NCBI RefSeq assembly: GCF_018139565.1
Contig: NZ_JAGSPK010000004.1
Span: forward strand, 248,001 to 312,000
Direction of reading: 5' to 3'
Source of the DNA: Cognatundibacterium rivi
Lineage (GTDB): Bacteria; Pseudomonadota; Gammaproteobacteria; Burkholderiales; Burkholderiaceae_D
Length of the DNA stretch: 64,000 bases
Position 1 is the stretch's first letter, and every line of letters starts with the position of its first letter. The notes beneath the pieces were generated by a model, which was not told the DNA's origin, did no database searches, and saw only the letters and a list, made by a program, of their open reading frames with translations. This document shows positions 27,518 through 36,715 of this stretch, in pieces. Position numbers and translations under genes: made by a program.

Positions 27518-29044
27518 ATGCGTCATTATCAAATTGCGCTCAGCTTGTTGTCCGCAGCCGTTTTATCGGCTTGTGGCGGCAGTGGCAGCGAAGGCCCAGC
27601 GATCAATACTTCCGTTGCCCGCGGAACCTTATACGCAAATCCACCTAATCTGGTGCCAATTCCACAAGCAAGTGGTCCAGCGCTCACGAAATTAGATCCA
27701 GTCGTCTTTAAAGCAATGCTGGAAGCCAAAAAACCAGGTTTGACGCAGGTGACTGGTACTCCTAAGTGTGAAATTTCCACTTACTACATGAAATACGCAA
27801 CTGTTGGCGGTGCAAACGAAGCAACTGATGCAACAGGCGCGATCATGGTTCCTTCTGGCAGTGATCCGGCATGTACTGGTCCACGTCCAGTATTGTTATA
27901 TGCTCACGGCACAACAGTTGAGAAGTCTTTCAACATGGCTAATTTGAGAGATAACTCGGAAGCCTCCCTGGTTGCTGCAATGTATGCAGCGCAAGGCTTT
28001 ATCGTTGTTGCTTCAAATTTTGCCGGTTACGACGTATCTTCACTGACTTATCATCCTTATCTGAACGCCGATCAACAAGCTGACGATATGGTGGATTCTT
28101 TACGTGCTGCCCGTGCCGCATTTCCAAGAATTAATGCGCAGGACTCAGGTAAGTTAGTCATCGCTGGTTATTCACAGGGTGGTCACGTGGCGATGGCAAC
28201 GCAGCGTGCTATGCAGCAAAAATATGCATCTGAATTTAAAGTCTCGGCCTTAGCTGGTATGTCTGGTCCGTATGCGATGGCTTTATTGGGTGATGCGGTT
28301 TTTGCGGGTAGTCCGAATGCAGGTGGCACCGTATTTTTGCCAATGATAACAACATCATGGCAGAAATCTTATGGCAACATATACGCGTCGGCGAATGAGA
28401 TTTATGAAGATAAATACGCCACAGGAATTGAAACCTTGATTCCAGGCGGATTGACAATGACCGATTTGTTCACCACAGGTAAATTGCCTTCTTTAGCGAT
28501 GTTTGCTAAGGACTCTTTGCCAGGCCCTTCAACACCGGCATTCAGTGGATTTTTTGGTGATGGTAACCTGATTAAAACGAGCTATCGCAATGCCTACCTT
28601 GCAGATGCTCAGAAAAATCCATGTGGTACAAATCCAGCGGATCCGTTGAATTGTTCACCAGCTAACGCTTTCCGGAAAGCCGGAGTCAAAAACGATCTGC
28701 GTAATTACGTTCCAAACGTCCCTGTCATGTTATGCGGTGGTGGCAGCGATCCTACAGTGTTTTTTGCCAGCACACAGGCTACAGCAGGATTTTTCCTCGC
28801 CAAAGGTTTCCCAAGTGCATATCTGACAACGCTCGATGTGGATACAAATCCAACCAGCGCAGCGGATCCTTTTGCTGCCGCAAAAGTTGGTTTTGCTCAG
28901 TCTAAAGCAGGTGTTATTGCTGCTGCGGTTGCAGCAAAACAAGATCCGGCTACTGCTGTCGCCAGTGTGTATCACGGCACTTTGGTTCCACCGTTCTGTA
29001 ATGCTGCAGCACGTGGTTTCTTCCAACAAGTTCTGGCTAAATAA
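27518..29044 (+). CDS. secreted lipoprotein alpha/beta hydrolase (lipase-like)
   Basis: 508-aa envelope esterase or lipase. The lipobox LSAC places the lipid-bearing cysteine at residue 19, followed by a GGSGSEGP linker. The nucleophile elbow GYSQGGH puts Ser219 at the active site; ARPVLLYAHGTT-like (PRPVLLYAHGTTVE near 123-136) gives the oxyanion-hole HG. The end CGGGSDPTVFF and late VYHGTLVPPFC supply candidate Asp and His. It resembles secretory-lipase-type hydrolases; the substrate is unknown. AGGAGAGAG precedes the ATG. The OmpW-like gene follows 8 bp later. Confidence 0.82.
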   Translation: MRHYQIALSLLSAAVLSACGGSGSEGPAINTSVARGTLYANPPNLVPIPQASGPALTKLDPVVFKAMLEAKKPGLTQVTGTPKCEISTYYMKYATVGGANEATDATGAIMVPSGSDPACTGPRPVLLYAHGTTVEKSFNMANLRDNSEASLVAAMYAAQGFIVVASNFAGYDVSSLTYHPYLNADQQADDMVDSLRAARAAFPRINAQDSGKLVIAGYSQGGHVAMATQRAMQQKYASEFKVSALAGMSGPYAMALLGDAVFAGSPNAGGTVFLPMITTSWQKSYGNIYASANEIYEDKYATGIETLIPGGLTMTDLFTTGKLPSLAMFAKDSLPGPSTPAFSGFFGDGNLIKTSYRNAYLADAQKNPCGTNPADPLNCSPANAFRKAGVKNDLRNYVPNVPVMLCGGGSDPTVFFASTQATAGFFLAKGFPSAYLTTLDVDTNPTSAADPFAAAKVGFAQSKAGVIAAAVAAKQDPATAVASVYHGTLVPPFCNAAARGFFQQVLAK

Positions 29045-29052
29045 TCGGGAGA

Positions 29053-29730
29053 ATGACCATGAAAAAAACTAAAATGATTGCAGCACTGGCGTTAGCTTTG
29101 TCAGCTTCTTCCGCTTTTGCTTACGACAACACAGTGAAAGCTGGCGTCATCGGACTTTGGATTCATTCCGACTCGCCGGATTTTACAAGTAATGGCCCAG
29201 CTTATTTGACGCCACAGCCTGCGGGCTTGACCGTTGGTGACGGCAAGACCTTGATGTTTGGTTTTACACGTAAATTGAACGATCACTTTGATCTCGATTT
29301 TACTGCTGGCTTACCTCCTGAGCACAAAGTGTATGGTCGTGGCACGATGGGGCCGTACGGAGTCATTGCAAAAGTTAAGCAACGGGCGCCGACGTTGTTC
29401 GTGAACTACAACTTTGGTGCGCCATCTGAAAAGATACGTCCATTTGTTGGTCTCGGTCTTAACTACACACAGTTTTTTGACGCAACTACAACACCATCGA
29501 ATGATATCGCTACCGGTGGTCCGACAAAGTTGAGTTTGAAAGAGTCGTTTGGTCTTGCTGGTCAAGTCGGTATCAAATATCAATTTGATGATCGCTGGTC
29601 CGTCACCGGTGCTATTGTTGCAGCGAAAGTGAAGACCGATCTGACGGCGATTACTGGCAGTATTGAGCGCAAAACGACAATTGATTTCAGACCTGTTGTT
29701 GTGACGCTCGGTGTTGGTTACAGCTTCTGA
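29053..29730 (+). CDS. OmpW family outer-membrane protein
   Basis: 225 aa with a signal peptide ending SASSAFA|YDNTVK at residue 23. The rest alternates as an eight-stranded barrel with family marks: VKAGVIGLWIHSD, DLDFTAGLPPEHKVYG, APTLFVNYNFG, IRPFVGLGLNYTQFF, and a C-terminal VTLGVGYSF ending in Phe. OmpW proteins pass small hydrophobic compounds. Co-transcription with the hydrolase suggests uptake of a lipid-like product, which is inference. Confidence 0.9.
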   Translation: MTMKKTKMIAALALALSASSAFAYDNTVKAGVIGLWIHSDSPDFTSNGPAYLTPQPAGLTVGDGKTLMFGFTRKLNDHFDLDFTAGLPPEHKVYGRGTMGPYGVIAKVKQRAPTLFVNYNFGAPSEKIRPFVGLGLNYTQFFDATTTPSNDIATGGPTKLSLKESFGLAGQVGIKYQFDDRWSVTGAIVAAKVKTDLTAITGSIERKTTIDFRPVVVTLGVGYSF

Positions 29731-29750
29731 TGAAAGCAGCCGTTTGAAAT

Positions 29751-29782
29751 AAAAAAGGGTTCGAATATCGAACCCTTTTTTT
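29751..29782. terminator. bidirectional intrinsic terminator
   Basis: AAAAAAGGGTTCGA, short turn, TCGAACCCTTTTTTT. It serves the OmpW operon and the convergent GGDEF operon. The GGTTCGA similarity to a tRNA T-loop is coincidental. Confidence 0.9.
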
Positions 29783-29803
29783 CATCTTGTGCCTGCGAGA
29801 CGA

Positions 29804-30808
29804 TCATGCCGCCACTTGATTTCTGCCTGCATCTTTCGCGCGATAAAGCGCCGCATCGGCGACTGAAATCAATTGCAAAAAGTCTTGTTCTGCTTGAAGT
29901 GTCGCAACGCCGAAAGAACCCGTAATATGTGGCAGCGGCTTTTTTGCATCAGGGAATACTTTGGTCTTGCTCAAGCGGGTACACAAACGCTGAGCTACCC
30001 CTATCGCCGCTTTTTGAGTGGTTCCCGGCAAAATGACGATCATTTCTTCGCCACCGTAGCGAGCGGCAAAATCGGTTGGCCTTAATCCCGCATTCAATAC
30101 CTTAGCCGCTGTTTGCAATGCGTCATCGCCCAGCAAGTGGCCGTATTCGTCATTGAAGCGTTTAAAATGATCCAGATCGACCAGAATAATACTGAGTGGA
30201 TTACCACTCACATGTGCGTGTTCTATCATCGGTGGTAGCTGTGCATTCAACCAGGCGCGGTTATGCAGTCCGGTCAAGCCGTCAACCATGGATAACTGGC
30301 GATAGAATTCGCCGACTTTTTGTCTGCTGCGGATTTGCGCGTTTGCAGTACGGATTCTGAACGATAAAAGTTGCAACAGGTTACGTGCCACACCGTTAGA
30401 TTGATCGATCAGCTGCCATAAGGTTTCCGCTTCAATGACAAGCAGGTCACTATCGGATAATGCAGAAATTGTTGCTGAATGAATTTCCTCATCCAGCACG
30501 GATATTTCACCGACACATTCCCCCGGCAGATACTGTGTGATGGAATTTTCTATGTGATTATTATCTTCATTGAGCTTGGTGATGCCGAGAGCACCATTCA
30601 GTACGATGAACAGACGGGAGCCTGAGCTGTTTGCATCCAGTACGATTTGTCCGGCTCTTGCTTTTACGATCGGACAGTCTTTGATGATATTCCGGATGAG
30701 CTGAAGATTTTCATCAGTTATATCGCGAAATAAATGAATATCGTCGATCCGGTATTTCGCATCTTTAAAATACATCAATTGTTCCAAAATCGTTTTATCC
30801 AGATACAT
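29804..30808 (-). CDS. cNMP-binding/GGDEF diguanylate cyclase
   Basis: 334-aa cytoplasmic enzyme. Residues 25-145 form a cyclic-nucleotide-binding fold (VLNGALGITKLNEDNN, LPGECVGEISVLDEEIHSAT). Residues 170-330 are GGDEF: VDGLTGLHNRAWLN, DLDHFKRFNDEYGHLLGDDA, and the active loop GGEEM at 252-256. The inhibitory I-site RPTD (243-246) sits five residues before it, so product inhibition is expected. It should make c-di-GMP in response to a nucleotide or a protein partner. It is the last gene after the HDOD gene, 16 bp apart. Confidence 0.93.
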   Translation of the reverse strand: MYLDKTILEQLMYFKDAKYRIDDIHLFRDITDENLQLIRNIIKDCPIVKARAGQIVLDANSSGSRLFIVLNGALGITKLNEDNNHIENSITQYLPGECVGEISVLDEEIHSATISALSDSDLLVIEAETLWQLIDQSNGVARNLLQLLSFRIRTANAQIRSRQKVGEFYRQLSMVDGLTGLHNRAWLNAQLPPMIEHAHVSGNPLSIILVDLDHFKRFNDEYGHLLGDDALQTAAKVLNAGLRPTDFAARYGGEEMIVILPGTTQKAAIGVAQRLCTRLSKTKVFPDAKKPLPHITGSFGVATLQAEQDFLQLISVADAALYRAKDAGRNQVAA

Positions 30809-30824
30809 GAGTCAATAATCGTGT

Positions 30825-31679
30825 TCAAATTAAAATCTGATTCAGTGCCTCAACCCGCATTTCGGTTTCACGGAATATGCCAAGGTACTCTGTTTCGCTA
30901 AGGGCTAGCGTATCCCAAGCATGTGCTGACAGCAAGGGGACAACATCATTTTTTTCATCAGCGAGATCGAGCGCATGCACCACAGCATCTGCAACGTGGA
31001 CAACAGATGCCAGTGGATGTATACCGGCTATGTCCGGGCAATGGTGGCCTCTGATCGCATCCTGAATTGCTTCTGCAAAAAACCATTGCTGCGCTAGTGT
31101 CAGCCCCGCATCGACATGGTCTATGCCCATGATTTCACGTTCCGCATCAAGCAAATAACAATCCTTGAGTTGCCGATGCTTAATGACTTCTGCATATTTT
31201 TCAGGATAATAGGTCACCAGAACCAAGCGACCAATGTCATGCAAAAGTCCAGCAGTAAACGCAAAATCATGTTTCATGTGAAGTGCCCGGGAAATTAATT
31301 CAGCACAAATGGCGGTTGCCACGCTGTGTCGCCAGAAAGCCTGAAAATTAAATCCCTCGCAGTAAGATGCAGAGCTGCGGTTGGCAAGTATCGTCAGACG
31401 GACCAGATTCTTGATCTTTTCAACACCGAGCAAGGCAGTTGCCTGCTGAATCGTTACTACCCTTGAATTAACACCAAAATGTGATGAGTTGACCAGACGC
31501 AGTACCTTGGCAGTGATGGCATGGTCCATCGCAATCTTTTCGTTGATTAAATCCAGACTGCTGTTTTCATCTTCCAGAACGGAGACCAGCTCACGCGCAA
31601 CGGCTGGCAGCATTGGCAGATCTTTCATATGCTTGATCATGTCCTGCAGAAGCGCATTTTTTTCAACATCTGTTTTCAT
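30825..31679 (-). CDS. HDOD domain protein, second copy
   Basis: 284-aa HDOD protein, paralogue of the one at 6157-6999. LPMLPAVARELVSVLEDENS near 18-37, MDHAITAKVLRLVNSSHFGV near 46-65, and TAGLLHDIGRLVLVTYYPEK near 140-159 align with that copy. It starts inside the stop codon of the upstream 106-aa gene (ATGA) and is followed by the diguanylate cyclase. The arrangement suggests it passes a signal to the cyclase; this is inference. Confidence 0.92.
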   Translation of the reverse strand: MKTDVEKNALLQDMIKHMKDLPMLPAVARELVSVLEDENSSLDLINEKIAMDHAITAKVLRLVNSSHFGVNSRVVTIQQATALLGVEKIKNLVRLTILANRSSASYCEGFNFQAFWRHSVATAICAELISRALHMKHDFAFTAGLLHDIGRLVLVTYYPEKYAEVIKHRQLKDCYLLDAEREIMGIDHVDAGLTLAQQWFFAEAIQDAIRGHHCPDIAGIHPLASVVHVADAVVHALDLADEKNDVVPLLSAHAWDTLALSETEYLGIFRETEMRVEALNQILI

Positions 31680-31996
31680 GTTGAGTCTCCTTCGCGGTAA
31701 TGCTGTATGTATTTTTGTAGCAGATTCAGAGGTCTTTCGGCAGGATACTTCCGAAACAACAATGGAATACGTTCAATTTTATGTTGACGCTCTTCCAGCT
31801 CGTCCGGGCTGGGGGTGTTGTCTTTCTCTATGCATAGCTGACTGATTCCATGCGTCGCCAGGGAATGCAGCATGTTTTCGCTTAAAGTTGTTCCGGCAGG
31901 AAGCAGAATATGACCGACCTTATCAAGCAAGTCATCTGCCAGTATCATCCCGGCAGTAACCTTGTTCAGCGATAAGTAATGACTATGTTTGTTCAT
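31676..31996 (-). CDS. small signalling domain protein (HD-GYP N-domain-like)
   Basis: 106 aa. The segment KVTAGMILADDLLDKVGHILLPAGTTLSENMLHSL matches the beta-strand module often found before HD-GYP or HDOD domains (shortened key part: VTAGMILADDLLDKVGHILL). Here it is a separate protein. The C-terminal half is charged and helical. It overlaps the HDOD gene by 4 nt and heads the operon, so it probably works in complex with it. No enzyme motif is seen. Confidence 0.7.
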   Translation of the reverse strand: MNKHSHYLSLNKVTAGMILADDLLDKVGHILLPAGTTLSENMLHSLATHGISQLCIEKDNTPSPDELEERQHKIERIPLLFRKYPAERPLNLLQKYIQHYREGDST

Positions 31997-32218
31997 TTTG
32001 CAGGCTCCCGATTCAGGTGCTTATCTCATCACACATATTGCCGGATATTTGGAAACGCGAAATGTTCTTCATTTAAAAAAATCTACATTTTGCAACAGAG
32101 TGATCATGCTTTCTTTGCATACATCCAGGCGAACTGCTTATCTCAGTGGCTATACTACACCTCATCTTGAAAGTTTCTATTGATACATGTTCACAAATAT
32201 ATATAAAGGTCGGAAACA

Positions 32219-32866
32219 GTGAGTAATCTTTTATTGCACAGGCCACGTCTGGTGGCTACTTTTTTGATCGCGACAATAGTGGCAGTATTTTTACCCGAGA
32301 CCTGGGCATTTTCAACGCGTGCGTTATTTTGCTGGAATATCGGCGTGTGGTCGTATCTCGCTTTGATGGCATGGTTGATGGTTCGTGCAAAAAATTACCA
32401 TGTCCGCGAGATGGCGATGCAAGAAGATAACAGTGCGGTTGCTGTACTCGCCTTATTATCAATTTCAGCAACGATCAGTCTTGTGGCGATTGTGATAGAG
32501 CTGACCGGCACCCGCGCATTAGCACCAGACCTGCGGGCACTTAAATACATATTTGCAGGAGTCACCGTCTTGGGTTCCTGGGCTTTACTTGGTGTGGTGT
32601 TTTGCTTCCATTACACGCTGTTGTTTTACAATTCTCCGGAACAGCAGCGAGCATTACGTTTTCCAGATAACGAACAGATGCCAGACTATTGGGATTTTCT
32701 TTACTTCTCGTTCACGATTGCGGTTGCCGCACAGACTTCCGATGTTTCTGTCGCTTCCCATAGCGCGCGTAAAACGGTATTGGCACAATCTGTGTTGAGT
32801 TTTTTCTTCAATGTTGCCGTGCTGGGGTTTTCTATTAATATTGCGGCCGGACTCGTCGGCAACTAA
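32219..32866 (+). CDS. DUF1345 family membrane protein
   Basis: 215 aa with a GTG start; AAAGG lies about 10 nt upstream. Five to six hydrophobic segments span residues 8-30, 38-55, 73-93, 108-130 and 185-210. The family signature is PDYWDFLYFSFTIAVAAQTSDVSV near 145-168 (core: DFLYFSFTIAVAAQTSDV), reminiscent of a potassium-channel pore entry. The role of the family is unknown. It is convergent with the next gene. Confidence 0.85.
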   Translation: MSNLLLHRPRLVATFLIATIVAVFLPETWAFSTRALFCWNIGVWSYLALMAWLMVRAKNYHVREMAMQEDNSAVAVLALLSISATISLVAIVIELTGTRALAPDLRALKYIFAGVTVLGSWALLGVVFCFHYTLLFYNSPEQQRALRFPDNEQMPDYWDFLYFSFTIAVAAQTSDVSVASHSARKTVLAQSVLSFFFNVAVLGFSINIAAGLVGN

Positions 32867-32874
32867 ATCAAGCA

Positions 32875-33312
32875 TTAGTCTTCTCTGTGGTGATGTCTGT
32901 GTCGCTCTCTCCACTCATGCTCTTCATACCGATCTGCCCGCCAGACCTCACGCTCACGCCAAGGCCGGCCATAGTTTTGTTCGACGTACTGATGATACAC
33001 ATACGGTTGAGGTGAGCTCAGTACGACAGGAATGCCACCGAAACGCGCATCGATATTAATGAAATAAGGGAGTCGGCTATTTGCTTCCCATCTGCGTCCA
33101 TCTGACCAATACCATGTTTGTGATTGTGGCGAGAAGTACACCTGACGTGACGGGTAATAAATATAATTGTAGTTCCGGATTGGCTCTGCTTCATACCTGT
33201 CGTGATGCCAATGGCGCCAGCCGTGATCATGAGCTTCTGCAATCTGCCAGACACCAGCAGTGAGCAAGCAGGCAACGATGGCGGTGACTGTTTTAAATCT
33301 GAAATTAGACAT
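32875..33312 (-). CDS. His-rich exported protein of unknown function
   Basis: 145 aa. The signal peptide is residues 1-27 (TVTAIVACLLTAGVWQIAEA|HDHG). The mature N-terminus (HDHGWRHWHHDRYE) and C-terminus (EWRERHRHHHRED) are strongly His/Arg-rich; the middle has an aromatic-rich NYIYYPSRQVYFSPQSQTWY. These ends could bind metal ions or nucleic-acid-like polyanions. Family not recognised. A single gene, convergent with the DUF1345 gene. Confidence 0.7.
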   Translation of the reverse strand: MSNFRFKTVTAIVACLLTAGVWQIAEAHDHGWRHWHHDRYEAEPIRNYNYIYYPSRQVYFSPQSQTWYWSDGRRWEANSRLPYFINIDARFGGIPVVLSSPQPYVYHQYVEQNYGRPWREREVWRADRYEEHEWRERHRHHHRED

Positions 33313-33512
33313 GTCATTTTCCTGAAACGGGGTGATCAGATAACGTCTTGTGACTCGCCCTCGCTGACAAAAGAAAATAAATACTCAGGAAAATACTGCA
33401 ACAAACTGTTAATGCTATACCTCGTACTTATACCTGAATCCGAAAAAATCATTCGGCGGTACTTTGTTTTCATGTTAAAAAGATTCCACTTGCAATCTCA
33501 TCTTCTGGCGCT

Positions 33513-34751
33513 ATGGCACTTAATTATATTTGGATAGGTTTTTTTCTGATCAGCTTTATTGCCGCTTTAGGGCAGTGGATTTTTCTCGGCGATGTTGAGG
33601 TATTCAAACGGATTATCGATGGTACTTTTGACTCTGCGAAAATAGGTGTGATGGAAATTGCTTTGCCTTTGGCCGGTGTCATGACCTTGTGGTTAGGGAT
33701 CATGAATATTGGTGAGAAAGCGGGTGCCATCAATTTATTAGCGAAAATTATTGGGCCTTTTTTTGCCAGAATTTTTCCGGGCGTTCCGCAGAGTCATCCG
33801 GCGAACGGGCATATGGTGATGAATTTTTCGGCGAATTTGCTCGGTCTCGATAATGCTGCGACGCCGTTTGGTCTGAAAGCGATGGAAAGTCTGCAAACGC
33901 TCAATCCAAAAAAAGACGAGGCAAGTGACGCGCAAATCATGTTTTTGGTTTTGCATACCTCGGGTCTGACTCTGATTCCTCTGGCGATCATGGCGCAGCG
34001 CGCGGTTCTCGGAGCGAAAGACCCATCCGATATTTTTATTCCATGTCTGATCGCGACGTACGTCGCAACTGTCGTCGGTCTGATCGCCGTGGCTATTTGT
34101 CAGCGAATTAATTTATTTAACCGGGTAGTGATGTCCTGGCTCGGTGGCATCAGTGCTTTTATTATTGGCATGGTCTGGTATCTGAGTCAGCACATGAGCC
34201 GCGCAGAAATTGAGGTTTTCTCTAAGGTCAGCAGTAATTTGCTGTTGTTCTCGATTATTGTTGCGTTCATTCTTGGCGCCATGCGTAAAAAGGTGAATGT
34301 CTATGAGGCATTTATCGAAGGCGCAAAAGGGGGGATGCAAACCTCGTTGACGATTATTCCTTATCTGGTCGGGATGTTAGTGGCGATTGGAGTACTGCGA
34401 AATTCCGGCGTGTTGGGATTTGTTGTCGCCGGTTTTAACTGGTTTTTTACACAGATAGGCGTCAATACGGATTTCACTTCTGCATTACCCACCGCATTAA
34501 TGAAGCCTTTGAGCGGCAGCGGCTCGCGGGCGATGATGGTGGATGCGATGAAAACCTACGGTGTCGATTCTTTTGTGGGACGCCTAGCTTGTATTTTTCA
34601 GGGATCGGCGGATACCACTTTTTATATCGTCGCACTGTATTTTGGCTCTGTCGGTATCCGTAAAACCAGATATGCGATTTCAGTGGGATTGATCGCTGAT
34701 TTTGCCGGTGTTATCGCTGCGATTTTTGTTGCTTACTTATTTTTCCACTAA
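33513..34751 (+). CDS. SpmA-SpmB fusion, nucleoside-recognition (Gate) membrane protein
   Basis: 412-aa inner-membrane protein that joins two Gate domains. The SpmA-like half (residues 1-200) has FDSAKIGVMEIALPLAGVMTLWLG and the hallmark GHMVMNFSANLLGLDNAATP near 98-117. The SpmB-like half (about 215-412) has AFIEGAKGGMQTSLTIIPYLVG, ALPTALMKPLSGSGSRAMM and GSADTTFYIVALYFGSVGI. In Bacillus these are separate spore-maturation proteins; in proteobacteria the fusion is common and unlinked to spores. Substrate unknown. A strong terminator follows. Confidence 0.9.
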   Translation: MALNYIWIGFFLISFIAALGQWIFLGDVEVFKRIIDGTFDSAKIGVMEIALPLAGVMTLWLGIMNIGEKAGAINLLAKIIGPFFARIFPGVPQSHPANGHMVMNFSANLLGLDNAATPFGLKAMESLQTLNPKKDEASDAQIMFLVLHTSGLTLIPLAIMAQRAVLGAKDPSDIFIPCLIATYVATVVGLIAVAICQRINLFNRVVMSWLGGISAFIIGMVWYLSQHMSRAEIEVFSKVSSNLLLFSIIVAFILGAMRKKVNVYEAFIEGAKGGMQTSLTIIPYLVGMLVAIGVLRNSGVLGFVVAGFNWFFTQIGVNTDFTSALPTALMKPLSGSGSRAMMVDAMKTYGVDSFVGRLACIFQGSADTTFYIVALYFGSVGIRKTRYAISVGLIADFAGVIAAIFVAYLFFH

Positions 34752-34764
34752 TTTGATTTACTTC

Positions 34765-34800
34765 AATGAATGAGGAGGTTTGCTCCTCATTCATTTTATT
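34765..34800. terminator. bidirectional intrinsic terminator
   Basis: AATGAATGAGGAG, loop GTTTG, CTCCTCATTCATT, then TTATTT. The 13-bp stem closes the SpmAB gene and overlaps the stop codon of the convergent peptidase gene. Confidence 0.85.
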
Positions 34801-36559
34801 TGGGAAAAATATTTGTTCTGAAGATCGGGTACTGTTGATATTGCTGATCCCAGGATGAGTGGCGACGGGCAAAGAACTCTAAACGCGCCTGCGGGCTTTT
34901 AGCGAACTCAGCGTCGTCTTTCAGTTTTTTTTCAAAGATGGATTTGAGTTCAGGGTTAGCCGCCAATTGTTCACGTGCAACATCTTCCGCGACGTATGCT
35001 TCCATGTATTCTTTTTTCTCGAAAGCATTATTGAAAAAACCCCATCTGACGAGTGCATCCGGTGCCTGTGGCTCAAATAGCGCGGCGACCAGCGCAGCTT
35101 TAGGTTGAGCAGAGGGAATAAATAAAGAACCTTTGCCAAAAGACGCCTGATCGCCAGTCCATTCCCCTTTTAGTTGCAGTGTTTGATGGCTTTCCGTTGA
35201 CTGTGGTGACAATATCGCGTTTGTCGCGTTGAAGCGTTCTACCGCGATGTTGTTAAGCGCGTTGCCGAGTGATTGAAATTGTATTCCGTGAGTTCTTAAT
35301 TTATGAATGACGATTCTGGCGTAGAATGCCGGAACAATATATCCCGCTTGCGGCATCGTGATGTAGGTATCGGGGATAATTTCATCGCGCAGTTTGACTT
35401 GCCATATTTGTGGCTTGCTTTCGTCGTATCTCGTCATTAATGCACCGGAAATTTCTGATGGCTTTCTGGTGTATGCATAACCCCGGAAATCTATCAGATG
35501 AGATTTATCCGTTGTCTTATAAGTGACAGGGATAGGTTTGCCTGCCATTTTTATTGAGCGTAAATCTGCTTCTGAGGCGATTTTTTCCCATTCATTGCCG
35601 TATCGTGCAACTTGCTCCAGAATTGAGGTGATCGTGTTTTTAGTAATTCTGACCCGGGTGGCGTAGTTTTTCCATGAATGGGTTTCTACCAGTATGCCAA
35701 AGCGATTTCTTAATTGAAAATAGCCGTGTGAAAAGCGTGGTGCCGGTACTCCGTCTACAAATCCAGACGCCGGATCATCTTCTTTGTCAAACGACATATA
35801 AAACGGTTGAGGTAAAGAGCCCGTCTTACTGAGATCCGCAAGCACGTTTTCCTGCAATTTTTTTCCTGCCGCTTTTAAGCCTTCATCGCCCGCGTGCAGC
35901 GGTTCGACCTGAACTGAAATGTCATGCTCAAATTTTGCTCCGTCAGTGACATGCAGATCAACGTTGACCAAAGGGTCCCAGTGATTGATCAGGCGTAGCA
36001 TAGATTGCATTTCTACGGTATCTGCTTTGACGTAATCACGATTCAGATTGTAGTTCTGTGCCGTGGTACGCCATCCCATTTCTTCTGGCCCGCGCTGGTT
36101 AGGTCGATTCCAGCGACCAAACCTTTCATGTCCATCAACGTTAAACACAGGAATAAAAATAAATACCTGTTTGTCTAAAATGTCGTTTGCTGCTGCGTTG
36201 TCCAGTAACTCCCTTAAAGCAATAAATCCAGCGTCCTTTCCGTCAATTTCTCCTGCGTGAATTCCTCCCTGAATCAAGGTAACGGGAATATGCTTTTCTT
36301 TTGCGAGATAGGGGGTGAACGCATTGGTTCTGGTGGCGATCAGCGCCAGTATCGGACGGCCTTCCGGGGTTCGTCCGAATTCCTGACAACGCACCAGTTT
36401 AGGATAATTTTTCTGGAAATTACGACAGAGAGTTTCGACTTCTTCGTAACGCCCTGTCTTTTGAAAGTTACTCTGTTCGGCAATCGTACTAAGATTTTCT
36501 GCTGCAACGCAGAAACTGCTGCTGAATAAAAAAGTTAAATAAAATGGTAAACGTTTCAT
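34796..36559 (-). CDS. M14 family zinc carboxypeptidase, exported
   Basis: 587-aa secreted or periplasmic metallopeptidase. The signal peptide is residues 1-19 (FYLTFLFSSSFCVAA|EN). The zinc-binding HAGEIDGKDAG motif lies near 97-107, after TPEGRPILALIATR; the third zinc ligand is the His in VNVDLHVTDGAKF near 195. NLNRDYVKAD and GILVETHSWKNY (with a candidate catalytic Glu) follow. I chose the ATG at 36559 to place the signal peptide first; the frame extends 42 codons upstream. Single gene. Confidence 0.87.
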   Translation of the reverse strand: MKRLPFYLTFLFSSSFCVAAENLSTIAEQSNFQKTGRYEEVETLCRNFQKNYPKLVRCQEFGRTPEGRPILALIATRTNAFTPYLAKEKHIPVTLIQGGIHAGEIDGKDAGFIALRELLDNAAANDILDKQVFIFIPVFNVDGHERFGRWNRPNQRGPEEMGWRTTAQNYNLNRDYVKADTVEMQSMLRLINHWDPLVNVDLHVTDGAKFEHDISVQVEPLHAGDEGLKAAGKKLQENVLADLSKTGSLPQPFYMSFDKEDDPASGFVDGVPAPRFSHGYFQLRNRFGILVETHSWKNYATRVRITKNTITSILEQVARYGNEWEKIASEADLRSIKMAGKPIPVTYKTTDKSHLIDFRGYAYTRKPSEISGALMTRYDESKPQIWQVKLRDEIIPDTYITMPQAGYIVPAFYARIVIHKLRTHGIQFQSLGNALNNIAVERFNATNAILSPQSTESHQTLQLKGEWTGDQASFGKGSLFIPSAQPKAALVAALFEPQAPDALVRWGFFNNAFEKKEYMEAYVAEDVAREQLAANPELKSIFEKKLKDDAEFAKSPQARLEFFARRHSSWDQQYQQYPIFRTNIFPK

Positions 36560-36715
36560 TGTGAACGAGGGTAAAAAATGGTCGGAATGATCTCTGTGCA
36601 AATGCATGCAGGTGTCTGTTTCCTGAAAATCGGACAAATACGATACTTGTACAGGTCTTAGCCCTTCGCAATCGCAAACCGGCATGCAAGTTTTAACTGG
36701 TACCAGGATACCTGG

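Noticed and set aside
29755..29776. GGTTCGA resembling a tRNA T-loop
   Set aside because: It is part of a symmetric terminator, with no tRNA body around it.
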